In this document: piece after piece, positions 9,461-20,398 of the stretch
Layout of the letters: every line of letters begins with the position of its first letter
How positions within the stretch are numbered: the first letter of the stretch is position 1
Source of the DNA: Hordeum vulgare subsp. vulgare
Lineage: Eukaryota; Streptophyta; Magnoliopsida; Poales; Poaceae
DNA: 64,000 nucleotides
Direction: 5' to 3'
Assembly (NCBI RefSeq): GCF_904849725.1
Contig: NC_058521.1
Coordinates: 349,058,138-349,122,137, forward strand
Made by a program: the position numbers and the translations under genes
Notes under the pieces: generated by a model
What the model saw: the letters and a program-made list of their open reading frames with translations, nothing else
The model's database searches: none
Told to the model about the DNA's origin: nothing

Positions 9461-11168
9461 TGATACGTCCAAAATGTATCTATATTTTTTTATGGTTTCA
9501 TGCTACTTTTAAGCTTTTGATAATTGTTTTTATATTAAGTTTATGATTTATTTGGACTAACTTACTAATAGTTCCAAAATTGCGCAACGTTCTTGTTTTA
9601 CACTTTGATGTGTAGGAACTATAAAAAATAGAAGAGAAAACCTTGTTGGAGTGGGACTCTGACTTTCCTGAAATCTGTCCCCCTACAGATTTTATAGATC
9701 GTCTGTTTCCGCCTCGACGATGAAATTAAATGGAAAAATAATACATGTGAAAGTTGTGGGGACTTCTATGATGATAACTCGAGACATATAATTCGGCCCA
9801 TTTGGAGTTCGGACGCTCTAGGAAAGCCCATTTTACTAGAGGACAAATATGTGATTACAGGATTACGGGAATCGGTGACGTGATTGAGTCCAACTCTTAC
9901 ATATTAGATAGATCCGGCCAAGCCACGACTTGGGGACCTCATTAGGGCTGAGAGGGGTTCCTAGGAAGGTTCTAGAGGTGCCCAAGAGCCCTTGTATCAA
10001 AGGGGCATCCATCGTAGGGCCAAGGATTATCGTCCCGACTCATATAAGGAGAGGAAAAACCCGATTTCTCGAGCACCACCAAGAGCTATGAGATTTCCTC
10101 CTCCGAGGCAGCCGCCTTGGGGTGGAGAACCACCTCCATACCAGCACCATCTCCAAGGAAGAAGGGGGTCAAGGTTCGCTGCCCCAAGGGCCGTGGCCGC
10201 CGTCGGCCGCCGTCTCCTCTCCGGGCTGCACCTCTCTGTCAAGCTCTTGCTCTCCATGGCCATGTGTGAGTAGTCTTCCTCGGGGCAGAGGTCTTCTACA
10301 GTAGTTATGTGGTTAATTCTCTCTTCCATGATGTGATCTTGATTGTGATCATAGGCTATGTTAATCTAGGGTGATCCCATGATGTTTCCCCTTCTTCTAT
10401 GTATTGGATTGATGTACTTACTTGATCTTATCTAGTATAATCCCCAAGACCATGGCGACAGCGGTCTATTGGACATGGACTAGAAGAATATTTTCGTGAG
10501 TGATTTCCTCTTTTGTGAATTGATTGAAGATTGAGAGTCTCTTGGTGCTTGTCTTTGACTATCCTTGCGATATGTTGTGGTGACTCTGGTACTCTCTTTG
10601 GATGGCCGCGGTGACATTGGGAAATCAATAGATGAGAACTACGAACTCTGAGGTATGCTTTTGTAGCCCTACATAATTCTCGTCCTCTCTTGATCACAAA
10701 GGAATAAACTCCAAGTACATCTCCATTGCATGTTTTAGTGGAAATATCATGTGATTAGATTATGTTAATGTTGTTGGGAGTTGCCACTAGTGAAAGTATG
10801 AAGCCTAGGCCTTGTTTTCCACCATTGAACACCGTTTACTTTCAGTTTTGTTTCATGTTTGCTTGATGCCATTTATATTTTATATTTACAATACCTTGTT
10901 TTACCATCCATTTCACTTGCCTTTTAACATCTCGTCGCCGAACTAGTGCACCTATACAACTGACAATTGTATTAGGTGTGTTGGGGACACAAGAGACTTC
11001 TTGTATCTTAATTGCAGGGTTGCTTGAGAGAGACCATCTTCAACCTCTACTTCCCTGAGTTCCATAAACCTTAGGTCATCCACTTGAGGGAAATTGCTAC
11101 TGTCCTACAAACCTCTGCGCTTGGAGGCCCAACATAGTCTACAAGAATAGAAGCGTGCATAGACATCA
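9461..11168 (+). mobile_element. Element G: solo LTR (1,708 bp) of an Athila-like family
   Basis: Starts TGATACGTCC, ends GTGCATAGACATCA, and is flanked by a perfect target duplication catgc (9456-9460 and 11169-11173). No internal sequence remains, so it is the product of recombination between two LTRs. It is inserted in the non-coding 3' part of A, in the opposite orientation. The small frames inside it (for example 9992-10329) have no coding character I recognise. Confidence 0.9.
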
Positions 11169-11173
11169 CATGC

Positions 11174-13640
11174 TAATAAGGCATTTGCTTCCTTTCAAAA
11201 TAACATGGACTTAGAAAGTTATCCCAACAAAATCATATGGTCTGGCTATGCTCCATCTCCACCACACAAAGTATCTAAATCATGCACAACCCCGATGAAA
11301 ATCAAGCAATTGTTTCAAAATTTTTATGTCCTCAAACCTTTTCAAATCTCACGCAATACATGAGCGCGAGCCATGGATATAACACTATATGTGGAATGCA
11401 GTATGGTGGAGGTTGCAAAAAAAATGGAGAAGATAGTCTCACATCAACTAGGCATATTAACGGGCTATGGAGAGGCCCATCAATAGATATCAATGTGAAT
11501 GAGTCGGGATTGCCATGCATCAAATGCACTAGAGCTATAAGTGTATGAAAGCTCAAAAAGGAAACTAAGTGATTGTGCAGAAGATGAAATTCCACTAGTT
11601 ATATGAAAGTGACAAAATAGGAGACTCTCTATGAAGAACATGGTGCTACTTTAGAGCACAAGTGTGGAAAAAGATAGTAGTATTGTCCCTTCTCTCTTTC
11701 TATCATTTTTTTGGATGAGCTTCTTTGGCCTCTTTTACTTTTTTATGGGCTTCGTTGGCCTCTTTTATTTTTTGTAAAGTCCGGAGACTCATCCCAACTT
11801 GTGAGGGAATCATAGCTTCCATCATACTTTTCTCACACGGGACAATGCTCTAATAATGCAAATCATCACACTTTCATTTACTTACAACTCAAAGATTACA
11901 ACTCGATATCTAGAACAAAATATGATTCTATAAGAAATATGGAAGTGATGGTGTGTGTCCTAAAAAATGGGACGGCGGTGTTGCATGGCAATATATCTCG
12001 GAATGGCTATGAAAATGCCATAATAGGTAGATGTGGTGGCTGTTTTGAGGAAAATATATTGTGCGTGTTTTGAGGAACGTGGGTTTAATGTACCGGTGAT
12101 AGTTGTGTGGTCCTAAAGAGGCTAGAAAAGGTGGAAGGGTGAGAGTGCATATAATCCATGAACTCAACATTAGTCATAAATAATTCACATACTTATTGCA
12201 AAAGCCTATTAGTTATCGAAGAAAAATATTAGACGCATGCTCCTATGGGAAGGGTTGGTAGGAGTTAACCATCGCGCGATCTCGACCACCACACAAAGGT
12301 TGACAATCATTAAACAAATCATGCTCAAACTTCATCACATAACGGTTCACCATACGTGCATGCTACGGTAATCACAAGCTTTAACACAAGTATTTCTTAT
12401 AATTCACAATTACTTACTAGCATGACTCTCATATTACCATCTTCATATCTCAAAACTATATGCAAGGAATTAAACTTCTCATCATATTCAATGCACTTAA
12501 TATGAAAGTTTTTATTATATCCCTCTTGGATGCCCATTATATTAGGACTAAATTCATAACCTAAACCAATTACCATGCCATTTAAAGAACTCTCAAGATA
12601 ATATAAGTGAGGTACGAGAGTTTAATAATTTCCATAAAACACCACACCGCCGTGCTCTAAAAGATATAAGTGAAGCACTAGAGCAACATAGCCTAGATCA
12701 AAAGATATAAGTGAAGCACAAAGAGTATTCTAATAAATTCACGATTCAGCGTGTCTCTCTCTCAGAAGATGTGTGCAGCAAGGATTATTGTGTCAAACTA
12801 AAAAGTAAATACTCATATCATACAAGACGCTCCAAGCAAAACACATATCATGTGGTGAATAAAAATATAGCCTCAAGAAAATTTACCGATGGATTGAAGA
12901 CGAAAGAGGGGATGCCTTCCGGGGCATCCCCGATCTTAGTCTCTTTGGTATGCTTGAACAAGTCTTGGGGTGCCTTGGGAATACTCAAGCTTAGGCTCTT
13001 GCCACTCCTTATTACGTAGTCCATCAAATCTTTAACCAAAATTTGAAAACTTCACAACACAAAACTCAACAAAAAACTCATGAGATCCGTTATTATAAGA
13101 AAAATAAATCACCACTTTAGGTACTGTTGTGAACTCATTATTTATTTATATTGATGTAATATTTACTGTATTCCAACTTCTCCATGGTTCATACCCCTGA
13201 CTCAACCCATAGATTCATCAAAATAAGCAAACAACACAAAGAAAACAGAATCTGTCAAAAATAGAACAGTCTGTAGCAATCTGTTTACTTCGAATACTTC
13301 TGTAACTCCAAAAATTCTGAAAAATTAGGAAATTTAGGAAATTTAAAATCAATCTTTAAAAAATAATTCAGATCAAAATCACGTTCCAGTGAATTTAAAA
13401 AATTCCTGGAATGAGAGCAAAAGTTTCTGTTTTTCGGCAAAACCAACTTGCAAACACCGTAGACCATCCCAAACGTCTTACTTGTCTCAAACACTAATTA
13501 GGACAAGAAAACACAATTATTACAAAGGTAATAATGTGTGAAACACTCAAAAAGATAAGAAAAAACAAAATCAAAAAATAAAATTGGGTTGCCTCCCAAA
13601 AAACGCTATTGTTTAACGCCCCTAGGTAGGCACAATGCAA
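11174..13640 (-). other. Non-coding internal region of A
   Basis: About 2.5 kb between the protease remnant and G with no recognisable gene on either strand. Immediately after the protease the minus strand reads GGGAGGCAACCCAATTTTAT, a sequence I associate with the end of the coding region in Athila-like elements, so pol was lost before or between these points. Only short AT-rich frames occur. Confidence 0.6.
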
Positions 13641-13645
13641 TAGAT

Positions 13646-14215
13646 CTAGGTTTTATCATGTTTGGTATGCAATCCATAAGTAGCTATCATAATAGATTCA
13701 TAAGGTAATATTATTGTATTTCTAGCAAAATGCTCCATGACTTTCCTTAATGGATCTAATATTTCCTTCTTTATATCAATAATTGCACCAATCGTTCCAA
13801 GGAAATGTCTACCAAGAATAACAGTGAAATCTACGGGCACATAATTCATATTTGCAACAATAAGAACATCATTAATCCTTCCCGTAGGTTTCTTGATTGT
13901 AGAATTCGCTAGATGCAAATTTAAAGAGCAATCATCAAATTCACGGAATCATAGCACATCACATAAAGTGTTTGGAATCGTGGAAACGCTAGCACCCAAA
14001 TCACACAAAGCATGGCACTCATAATCTTCGATTTTAATCTTAATAGTAGGTTCCCACTCATCATAAATCTTTCTTGGTATAGAAACTTCCAACTCAAGTT
14101 TGTCTTCAAAAGATTTCATCATAGCATCCACATTATGTTTAGTAAAAGCTTTATTTTGATTATAAGCTTGCGGGGAATTTAACATGGATTGCAACAAGGA
14201 AACACAATCAATCAA
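13646..14215 (-). pseudogene. Protease region of A
   Basis: Retropepsin of an Athila-like element, broken by a frame change near 13920-13950. The N-terminal piece (14215-13949) carries CDLGASVSTIP, the D-x-G-A catalytic motif of retroviral-type aspartic proteases. The C-terminal piece (13918-13646) carries the ILGRHFLGT flap-end motif. It follows gag on the same strand and is the last coding part of the element. It would process the Gag precursor; here it cannot be made intact. Confidence 0.8.
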
Positions 14216-14445
14216 AGATCAACTATCATAATTAAAGTCCTTGAAATCTAAAAGAGTGGGATCATTGATATTTAAAGTTTTGACCTCTTCCATCCCACTT
14301 TTATCAATCTTATCATTAAGATTTATAAACTCTGAATCATTGGGACGCCTTTTAAATAAAGTTGAATCATCTCGAGTCCCATTGTTTCAAGATTTATACT
14401 AGAAAAGAAAGATTCAATAGGTGTCACATCAATCACTTTATGATC

Positions 14446-15677
14446 TTAATCATTATTATCACGAGAAAACAGTTGTTCAAGCCATTCACGCTTAGCACGT
14501 ATTCTAGCGGTTCTTTCCTTACACTCATCAATAGAAATTCTCAACGCTTTTAAAGAATCATTAATATCATGCTTGGGTGGAATAGATCTAATTTTCAAAG
14601 AATCAATCTCAAGAGAAATTTTATCAATGTTCCTAGCCAAATCATCAATCTTGGGCAATTTTTCTTCAATCATAGCACTGAAACCTTTTTGTGATCTAAT
14701 GAATTCTTTAATATTATTCTCAAAATTAGAGGGCATCTTATTATAATTTCCATAAGAAGTTTTGTAGGAATTGCCATAATTGTTACAAGAACTACTTGGA
14801 AACGGCCTAGGATTGAAATTATCTCTATGCGCGTTATTGCCAAAATTGTTCCTACCAACAAAATTCACATCCATAGATTCATTATTATTTCCAATCAAAG
14901 AAGACAAAGTCATAGCATTGGGATCAATAGGAGCACTCTTACTAGCAAAAAATTTCATTAATTCATCCATCTTTCCACATAAAGTATTTATTTGTTCAAT
15001 AGCGTGCACTTTTTTACTAGTAGGAGATCTTTCGGTATGCCATTGAGAGTAATTTTCCATAATATTATCTAGGAGTTTAGTAGCTTCTCCTAATTTGATT
15101 TCTATAAAAGTACCACCCACGGTGGAATCTAAAATATTTCTAGAAGGAAAATTCAATCCCACATAAAAAATTTGTATAATCATCCATAAACTAAAACCAT
15201 GTGCGGGGCAATTCCTAATCATTAGTTTCATCCTCTCCCAAGATTGTGCAACATGATCATGATCAAGTTTCTTAAAATTCATTATATCGTTCCTAAGGGA
15301 GATAATCTTAGCGGGTGGAAAGTACTTGGAAACAAAAGCATCTTTACACTTATTCCATGAATCAATACTATTTTTAGGTAAAGATGAAAACCAAGTTTTA
15401 GCACGATCTCGTAGTGAGAAAGGAAAAAAGCTTGAATTTCGCAATTTCATCATACACATCTTTCTTCTTTTGTATATCACACAACTCAACGAAAGTATTT
15501 AGATGGGATGCGACATCTTCACCTGAAGGCCAGAAAATTGTTCTTTCATAACAAGATTGAGCAAATGGCATTAATTTCACAAGATTCCGGACTAGTGGCG
15601 GGAGAAATCAGAGTACTAATAAAATCATTATTATTAGTAGTGGAAAATTCACCTAATTTGGTATTCTCTTGAGCCAT
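14446..15677 (-). pseudogene. gag of A
   Basis: Athila-type Gag. The natural start is the ATG at 15677 (reads MAQEN...). A frameshift within the first 45 codons and another near 15400-15490 split it; the long piece is 15489-14446. The retrotransposon gag domain is clear from LRDRAKTWFSSLP and the FPPAKIISLRNDI stretch, followed by an Asn-rich tail and a helical coiled-coil-like C-terminus. No zinc knuckle is visible, as in other Athila-like Gag proteins. It would form the virus-like particle. Confidence 0.82.
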
Positions 15678-15884
15678 CGTGACATAGAAAGCAATCTAGG
15701 ACACAAGCAAGCAAACGAAAAGACGAACGAAAAAAGGGCGAATAAAAAAAGGCAAATCGTTTTGGTATTTTCTGAAAATATTTTTAGAAGTGGGGGAGAG
15801 GAAAACAAGAGGCAAATGGCAAATAAGTAAATGCAAGAGATGAGTTTGTTATGGGTACTTGGTAGGCTTGATCTTGCTATGTAT

Positions 15885-15904
15885 CCTCCACGGCAACGGC
15901 GCTA
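15885..15904 (-). other. Primer-binding site of A
   Basis: The minus strand reads TAGCGCCGTTGCCGTGGAGG just after the LTR end and spacer. It is a slightly decayed version of TGGCGCCGTTGCCGGGGAGG, the tRNA-Asp-type PBS of Athila elements, preserved intact in C at 41373-41392. Confidence 0.8.
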
Positions 15905-15915
15905 GAAATCCTTCT

Positions 15916-17475
15916 TGCTACCTATTGAGCTGGCGTTGGTTTTCCCTTGAATAGGAAAGGGTGATGCAGCAAAGTAGATAAGTATTTCCCTCAGTTATTG
16001 AGAACCAAGGTATCAATCTAGTAGGAGGAACAGGCAAGGCCCCAATCGTAGTACGTACACAAATAATCAAACTCTTGCACCCAATGCTAAAAAGGGGTTG
16101 TTAATCCCTTCAGAGTTATTTGCAAGTATGAGACCCGATAGAGATATATATAAAAGATTGCGGAAACAAAATTAAATAAATTGCAGCAAGATATTTTTGG
16201 TTTATATATCTGAAAGTATAATATGGAAAATAGACCCCGGGGCCATAGATTTCACTAGAGGCTTCTCTCATAAAGGAAAATAATAGGGTGGGTGAACAAA
16301 TTACTATCGAGTAATTGATAGAAAAGCAAATAATTATGAAGATATCCAAGGCAATGATTATTCATATAGGCATCACGTGTGTGTCAAGTAGACAGAAACG
16401 ATTCTTCATGCACCACTATTACTCCACACATGGACCAACTCCTACCTGCATCTAGAGTATTAAGTTCATGAAGAACAGAGTAATGAATTAAGTAAGTTGA
16501 CATGATGTAGAGGGATAAACTCAAGCAATATGATGAAAACCCCATCTTTTTATCCTCGATAGAAACAATACAATACGTGCCTCGCTACCCCTACTATGTC
16601 ACTGGGTGAGGACACCGCAAGATTGAACCCAAAACTAAGCACTTCTCCCATTGCAAGAATTACCAATCTAGTTGGCCAAACCAAACCAGTAACTCAAAGA
16701 GACTTGCTAAGATATGAAATCATGCATATAATAATTCAGAAGAGATTCAAATAATATTCATAGGTAATCTGAACATAAACTCACAATTCATCGGATCTCG
16801 ACAAACACATAGCAAAAGAGTGTTACATTGGATAGACCTCCATGGAGATCATGAAGAACATGGTATTGAAGATCAAAGAGAGAGAAGAAGCCATCTATTT
16901 ACTAGATATGGACCCGTAGTTCTGTGGTGAACTACTCACGCACCATCGGAGGGCAATGGAGTTGATGTAGATGCTCTCCGTGATCAATTCCCTCTCTGGC
17001 AGATTACTGGAAAAGGCTCCCAGATTGGATCTCACGGGAACAAAGGCTCCCAGTGGCGGAAAAGTATTTTCGTGGCTCTATTTAGCGATGGGGGAATATT
17101 TGGAAATTTATAGGCCAAAGAATAGGGTTAGGAGGCCTGCAGGGGACCCACAAGCCAGGGGGGCACGACCACCCTGCTAGGGCGCGCCCTGCAGACTTGT
17201 GGCCTCCCGGCAGGTGCAGTGCCCCCTACTCCAAGTCTTGTGGGTTTCTTAAGGTCCAAGAAAAATCCTTTTGGAGATTTTGTTCCATTTGGACTCCGTT
17301 TAATATTCCTTATCTGCAATACTAAAAAGCATGGAAAAAATAAAAACTAGCACTAGGCGATAGGTTAGTCCCAAAATTAATATATAACAGCATATTAATG
17401 CATATAAAACATCCAAAACAGATAATATAATAGCATCGAACAATAAAAAATTATAGATACATTGTAGACGTATGA
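15916..17475 (-). repeat. 5' LTR of A (1,560 bp)
   Basis: Counterpart of 7700-9273. Its outer end reads TCATACGTC on the minus strand instead of TGATACGTC (plus-strand GTATGA for GTATCA), so the terminal TG is mutated. The GC-rich inverted repeat is at 17148-17212. Confidence 0.85.
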
Positions 17476-17480
17476 GTAGG

Positions 17481-17520
17481 TCGAGGGTTCGAGCCCCTCG
17501 CATGCCCCTTTTTATTCCGT
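17481..17520 (+). other. tRNA-like module 2 in the F LTR (B-box)
   Basis: GGGTTCGAGCCC at about 17485-17496 within a self-complementary stem (CGAGGGTTCGAGCCCCTCG), then CCCCTTTTTATT. The 5' half would have been at 7680-7699 (AGCCACCACAGCGCCAATAGG) before A split it. Only the T-arm-like hairpin pairs well. Confidence 0.5.
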
Positions 17521-17595
17521 TTTTTTCATGTGTTGCGCTTGCCTGCATTGTTAGCATAGGTAGTATTACTCCCGTGTTAGAGTTGCTAACCGAGC

Positions 17596-17676
17596 CCAAC
17601 TCAGTGGTGCTTGCGTCTCTTGTGTATAGAGAGGTGGTGGTTCGACCCCCACTACTCCCTCTTTTATTTTCCTGTG
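17596..17676 (+). other. tRNA-like module 3 in the F LTR (B-box)
   Basis: AGCCCAACTCAGTGGTGC has an A-box-like layout and GGTTCGACCCC at about 17639-17649 matches a B box. It is followed by CCCTCTTTTATTTT. The same order (A-like, about 40 bp, B-like, pyrimidine/T stretch) is seen in module 1. Confidence 0.5.
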
Positions 17677-19830
17677 TTAGATGTTGTAGTGTGCCACTCG
17701 CAAGTGGGCTAGAGGGCCCACATGTCATCCATTGAGCGGGCCCTGGTGTGTATGACCAGCGGGACCCCCTGTGATATTAATCTGTGTTGTTATTGTTTTT
17801 TTGTGTGGTATTTCCTATTTGGAATATATCCATAATTGGAATATGCAAAATACGGCATATGCTAAATGAGTGACTGATTTGACATATAAATGATTTAGGA
17901 TTTAGAGTAGTTTTTCTTTTCTATTTTGTGGTAGTTTTATGCATACACGTATGGTGGTGTGATATATGATTTTGGGGTAGAAGAACTCAAGGAATCCAAT
18001 GGTGTCGTTGGATTCCACTTTCGAGCAATTTTGCAAAAGTGCCATTTTGTGATGAGGCTGCATTTTGTCACTTGTGTAGGATTATTTCTGTGCATGCTTT
18101 GAAGTTTGTGCCACACATGCATCATATTGTTTGTTGCAGTATCACTTGATGGTGTTTATTGGATGCTTTTTATTTCGGGTAACAACGGGTGGTGGGAATG
18201 AGTTCGAGGATTCCGTTGAGTATGTTCAGGAAGATCAAGAGGAGTCGAGTGTGAAGATTTCACACGCAAGATGATCGTGACCTTCACACCGTTTCTTGCT
18301 TGTTATGCCTAGTTGAATCATTTCCATCGTTATTCACCGCTGCCTACCACGAGATAATTAAGCCTCCAAACATTGCCATGAAACCTCTAACCCTTTACCT
18401 CCTAGCAAATATTGTTTGCCTAAGTTAGCGCTTGCTCAACCACTTGATAGTTTTGCTAGTTGCAGGTGCAAGCTGGTCCATGTGATAACATGGGCAATTT
18501 GATTATCATCTTATTTAAATATTATTTAATTAATGCACCTATATACGTGGTAAAAGGCGGAGGCCCGGCCTTTGACTAGGTAATTTGTTCCGCTTTTGCC
18601 GCCTTAGTTTCGTCTACTTGTGTTTTATTCCATAACTGAGCGCAACAACACGTTCGGGGTTGTTATGGGGACCCCCTTGGTAAAACGTTTAGTGTTAAGG
18701 CTTGTGTGGCGAGACCCAATAACTTAATAATTAAGAATAGGGAATAGCTACCCCGAGGATACTTAACCAATCCCGGGTCATTGCTCCTCATGAGTGTTGG
18801 TGCAAAACAGGTAGACTATGGGGACACTGCGGGGCAACTCAAGGTTTGGTTTAACTCGTAGTGTGAGTCATCCGTCGTGTCCTGGGAACGAGATATGCGG
18901 CTCCTATTGGGTTCGTCGACACGTCGGGTAGTCTTGCTGTACTTGTCTTACCTTAACGATATATCTTGTGCATCGGGATTCGAGTGAGACTTTGGGTTTT
19001 TCTTAGAGTTGAGGTTTTCCATTAAGAAATCCGATGAGATCATGTTTTTCATGATTGAGGATTTCTATGTGGCCTGTGGTAATTTGTGTTGGATTAGTTG
19101 GAGCACCCCTACAGGGTTAAATCATTTGGAAAGCCAGGCCCACGGTTATGTGCCAAATATGGAAACTTTGTTAGCATCTGGTTGTAGATAACTTGAAGTA
19201 CCTTAATTAAAACCTACCAACTGTGTGCATAACCATGATTGTTTCCTTTAGAGCTCCTTCTAGGATGGAGAACACAGTGGTGTTATGTCTGACGTAAGTA
19301 GGTGTTCAGGATCACTTAGTGATTATGCTTAGTCACGACCGACATGCGTAGACCACTCAAATGACTCTTGTTCAATGTAAGTTAGCCACCATAAATGCTT
19401 AGATTTCTGCAAACTCAAACACATACCCCATCTACACCTAATGACTTAGTTAGATTCGATACCAAGGTCATGAGATTGCTGAGTCCTTGTGGCTCATAGA
19501 TTACTACAACCACCCATAGGTACAGGTACCCCAGATACAAATGCTTCCGAGGATACCCAGCTGAAGTGGGAGTTTGATGAGGATAGTGGCCGTCTGTACA
19601 TGACGTATCCCGATGACTAGAGGTCCTTAGTCGTGATCATGGGCCTAGTGAGGCGGGAACATTGCTTTTGTCGTTTATCTTGTCCATAGTCAGACCCTGC
19701 CTTCTGAATGATTTCAATATATGTTGTGTGGATCTTGTATCTTAATTTGTGGCGAGTGTAAGACAAATCTTATACTCATCCATCTTGTATGTATTGCAAA
19801 AAAGGAAAGGGCCGCATCTTGGACGTTACA

Positions 19831-20398
19831 ACAAGTTAAACCTAAGAACACTTGTAACAAAGGCAAGAAAGTTTCTTCATATAGTAACAACAATGCTAAA
19901 GCTAAATCCAATAATGTTATATCTAGTAGCTCTCTTGATTCCACTAATGATTCTCTTAGCCAAGTTACACTTGAGCAAGAAAACAATTTATTGAAAGGGA
20001 TTATAGAGAGTGGTGTCTTCAAGAGTCTTGCCGGAAGTAAACAATTTGAGGAAATTGTGCGCAAGCAAGGAGGACATCGGAAGAAACAAGGTGTTTGCTA
20101 CTTCAACGTCAACAGAGATGATTGGGAAGAAGGTCCATATCCCATTCCTAAGTTTGTTCCCCAAGAGGAGAAGTATGATTCTACTCCTCCCGAAGGAACA
20201 AGCTCACAAGACAGCCTTCTACCACAAGACCACAAGGGCAAGGGAAAGCTTCAATATGACATTGACTTATTCGAAGAAGAACCCCAAGTCAAGGTCAAGT
20301 GGATTCCCAAGGACATTACTAGCACTACCGCATCTAGTGCTACCACAACTCCAAGGATTCCCATCTATTTGATGTGGATCCCCAAGAGGAAGAACTAG
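19831..20398 (+). pseudogene. gag C-terminal region of M1
   Basis: About 188 codons open to the stop at 20396-20398. It is Ser/Asn/Lys-rich at first, then has the conserved LKGIIESGVFKSLAGSKQFE segment and a C-terminal part rich in Lys, Asp, Gln, Ser and Thr ending in MWIPKRKN. I recognise this as the region downstream of the CCHC knuckle in the Gag of Maximus-like elements. The N-terminal part, with the knuckle, is separated by F. M2 (62798-64000) supplies that N-terminal part in a second copy. Confidence 0.75.

Larger units (their letters stand above)
7700..17475 (-). mobile_element. Element A: Athila-like Gypsy element, minus strand, no pol
   Basis: Two LTRs (3' LTR at 7700-9273, 5' LTR at 15916-17475) flank an internal region with, on the minus strand, PBS, gag, protease and then only non-coding sequence before the PPT. 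Reverse transcriptase, RNase H and integrase are absent. Flanks are atagg (7695-7699) and gtagg (17476-17480), a target duplication with one mismatch. The LTRs differ by many substitutions, so the insertion is old. A solo LTR (G) sits in its 3' untranslated part. It interrupts the 3' LTR of F. Confidence 0.85.
4562..19830 (+). mobile_element. Element F: Tekay-like chromovirus, internally deleted
   Basis: Gypsy element inserted in the gag of M1. Parts in order: end of the 5' LTR (4562-4759), degenerate tRNA-Met PBS, leader, a scrap of gag (5641-5791), then directly the C-terminal chromodomain of pol (5793-6101), PPT, and the 3' LTR in two pieces (6138-7699 and 17476-19830). The 3' LTR is split by element A and totals about 3.9 kb, the same size as the LTRs of D, a relative. 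About 4 kb of gag-pol is missing. E sits in its 5' LTR. The right target duplication would be acaag (19831-19835); its partner is off-window. Confidence 0.83.
17476..19830 (+). repeat. 3' LTR of F, second part
   Basis: Continues the LTR interrupted at 7699. It ends GGACGTTACA at 19830, beyond which M1 gag resumes. Two further tRNA-like modules lie at its start. The stretch 17680-19690 holds no gene; short frames such as 17300-17728 (minus) and 19009-19191 have no supporting features. The first 15 codons or so of a frame running 19721-20398 are LTR sequence fused by chance to M1 gag. Confidence 0.82.

Noticed and set aside
9992..10329. Small proteins in solo LTR G
   Set aside because: Overlapping frames in both strands within LTR sequence, no family resemblance.
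19721..20064. A gene starting in the F LTR at 19721, and a minus-strand frame 19714-20064
   Set aside because: The first is a chance fusion across the F/M1 junction at 19830/19831; the second is the shadow of M1 gag.
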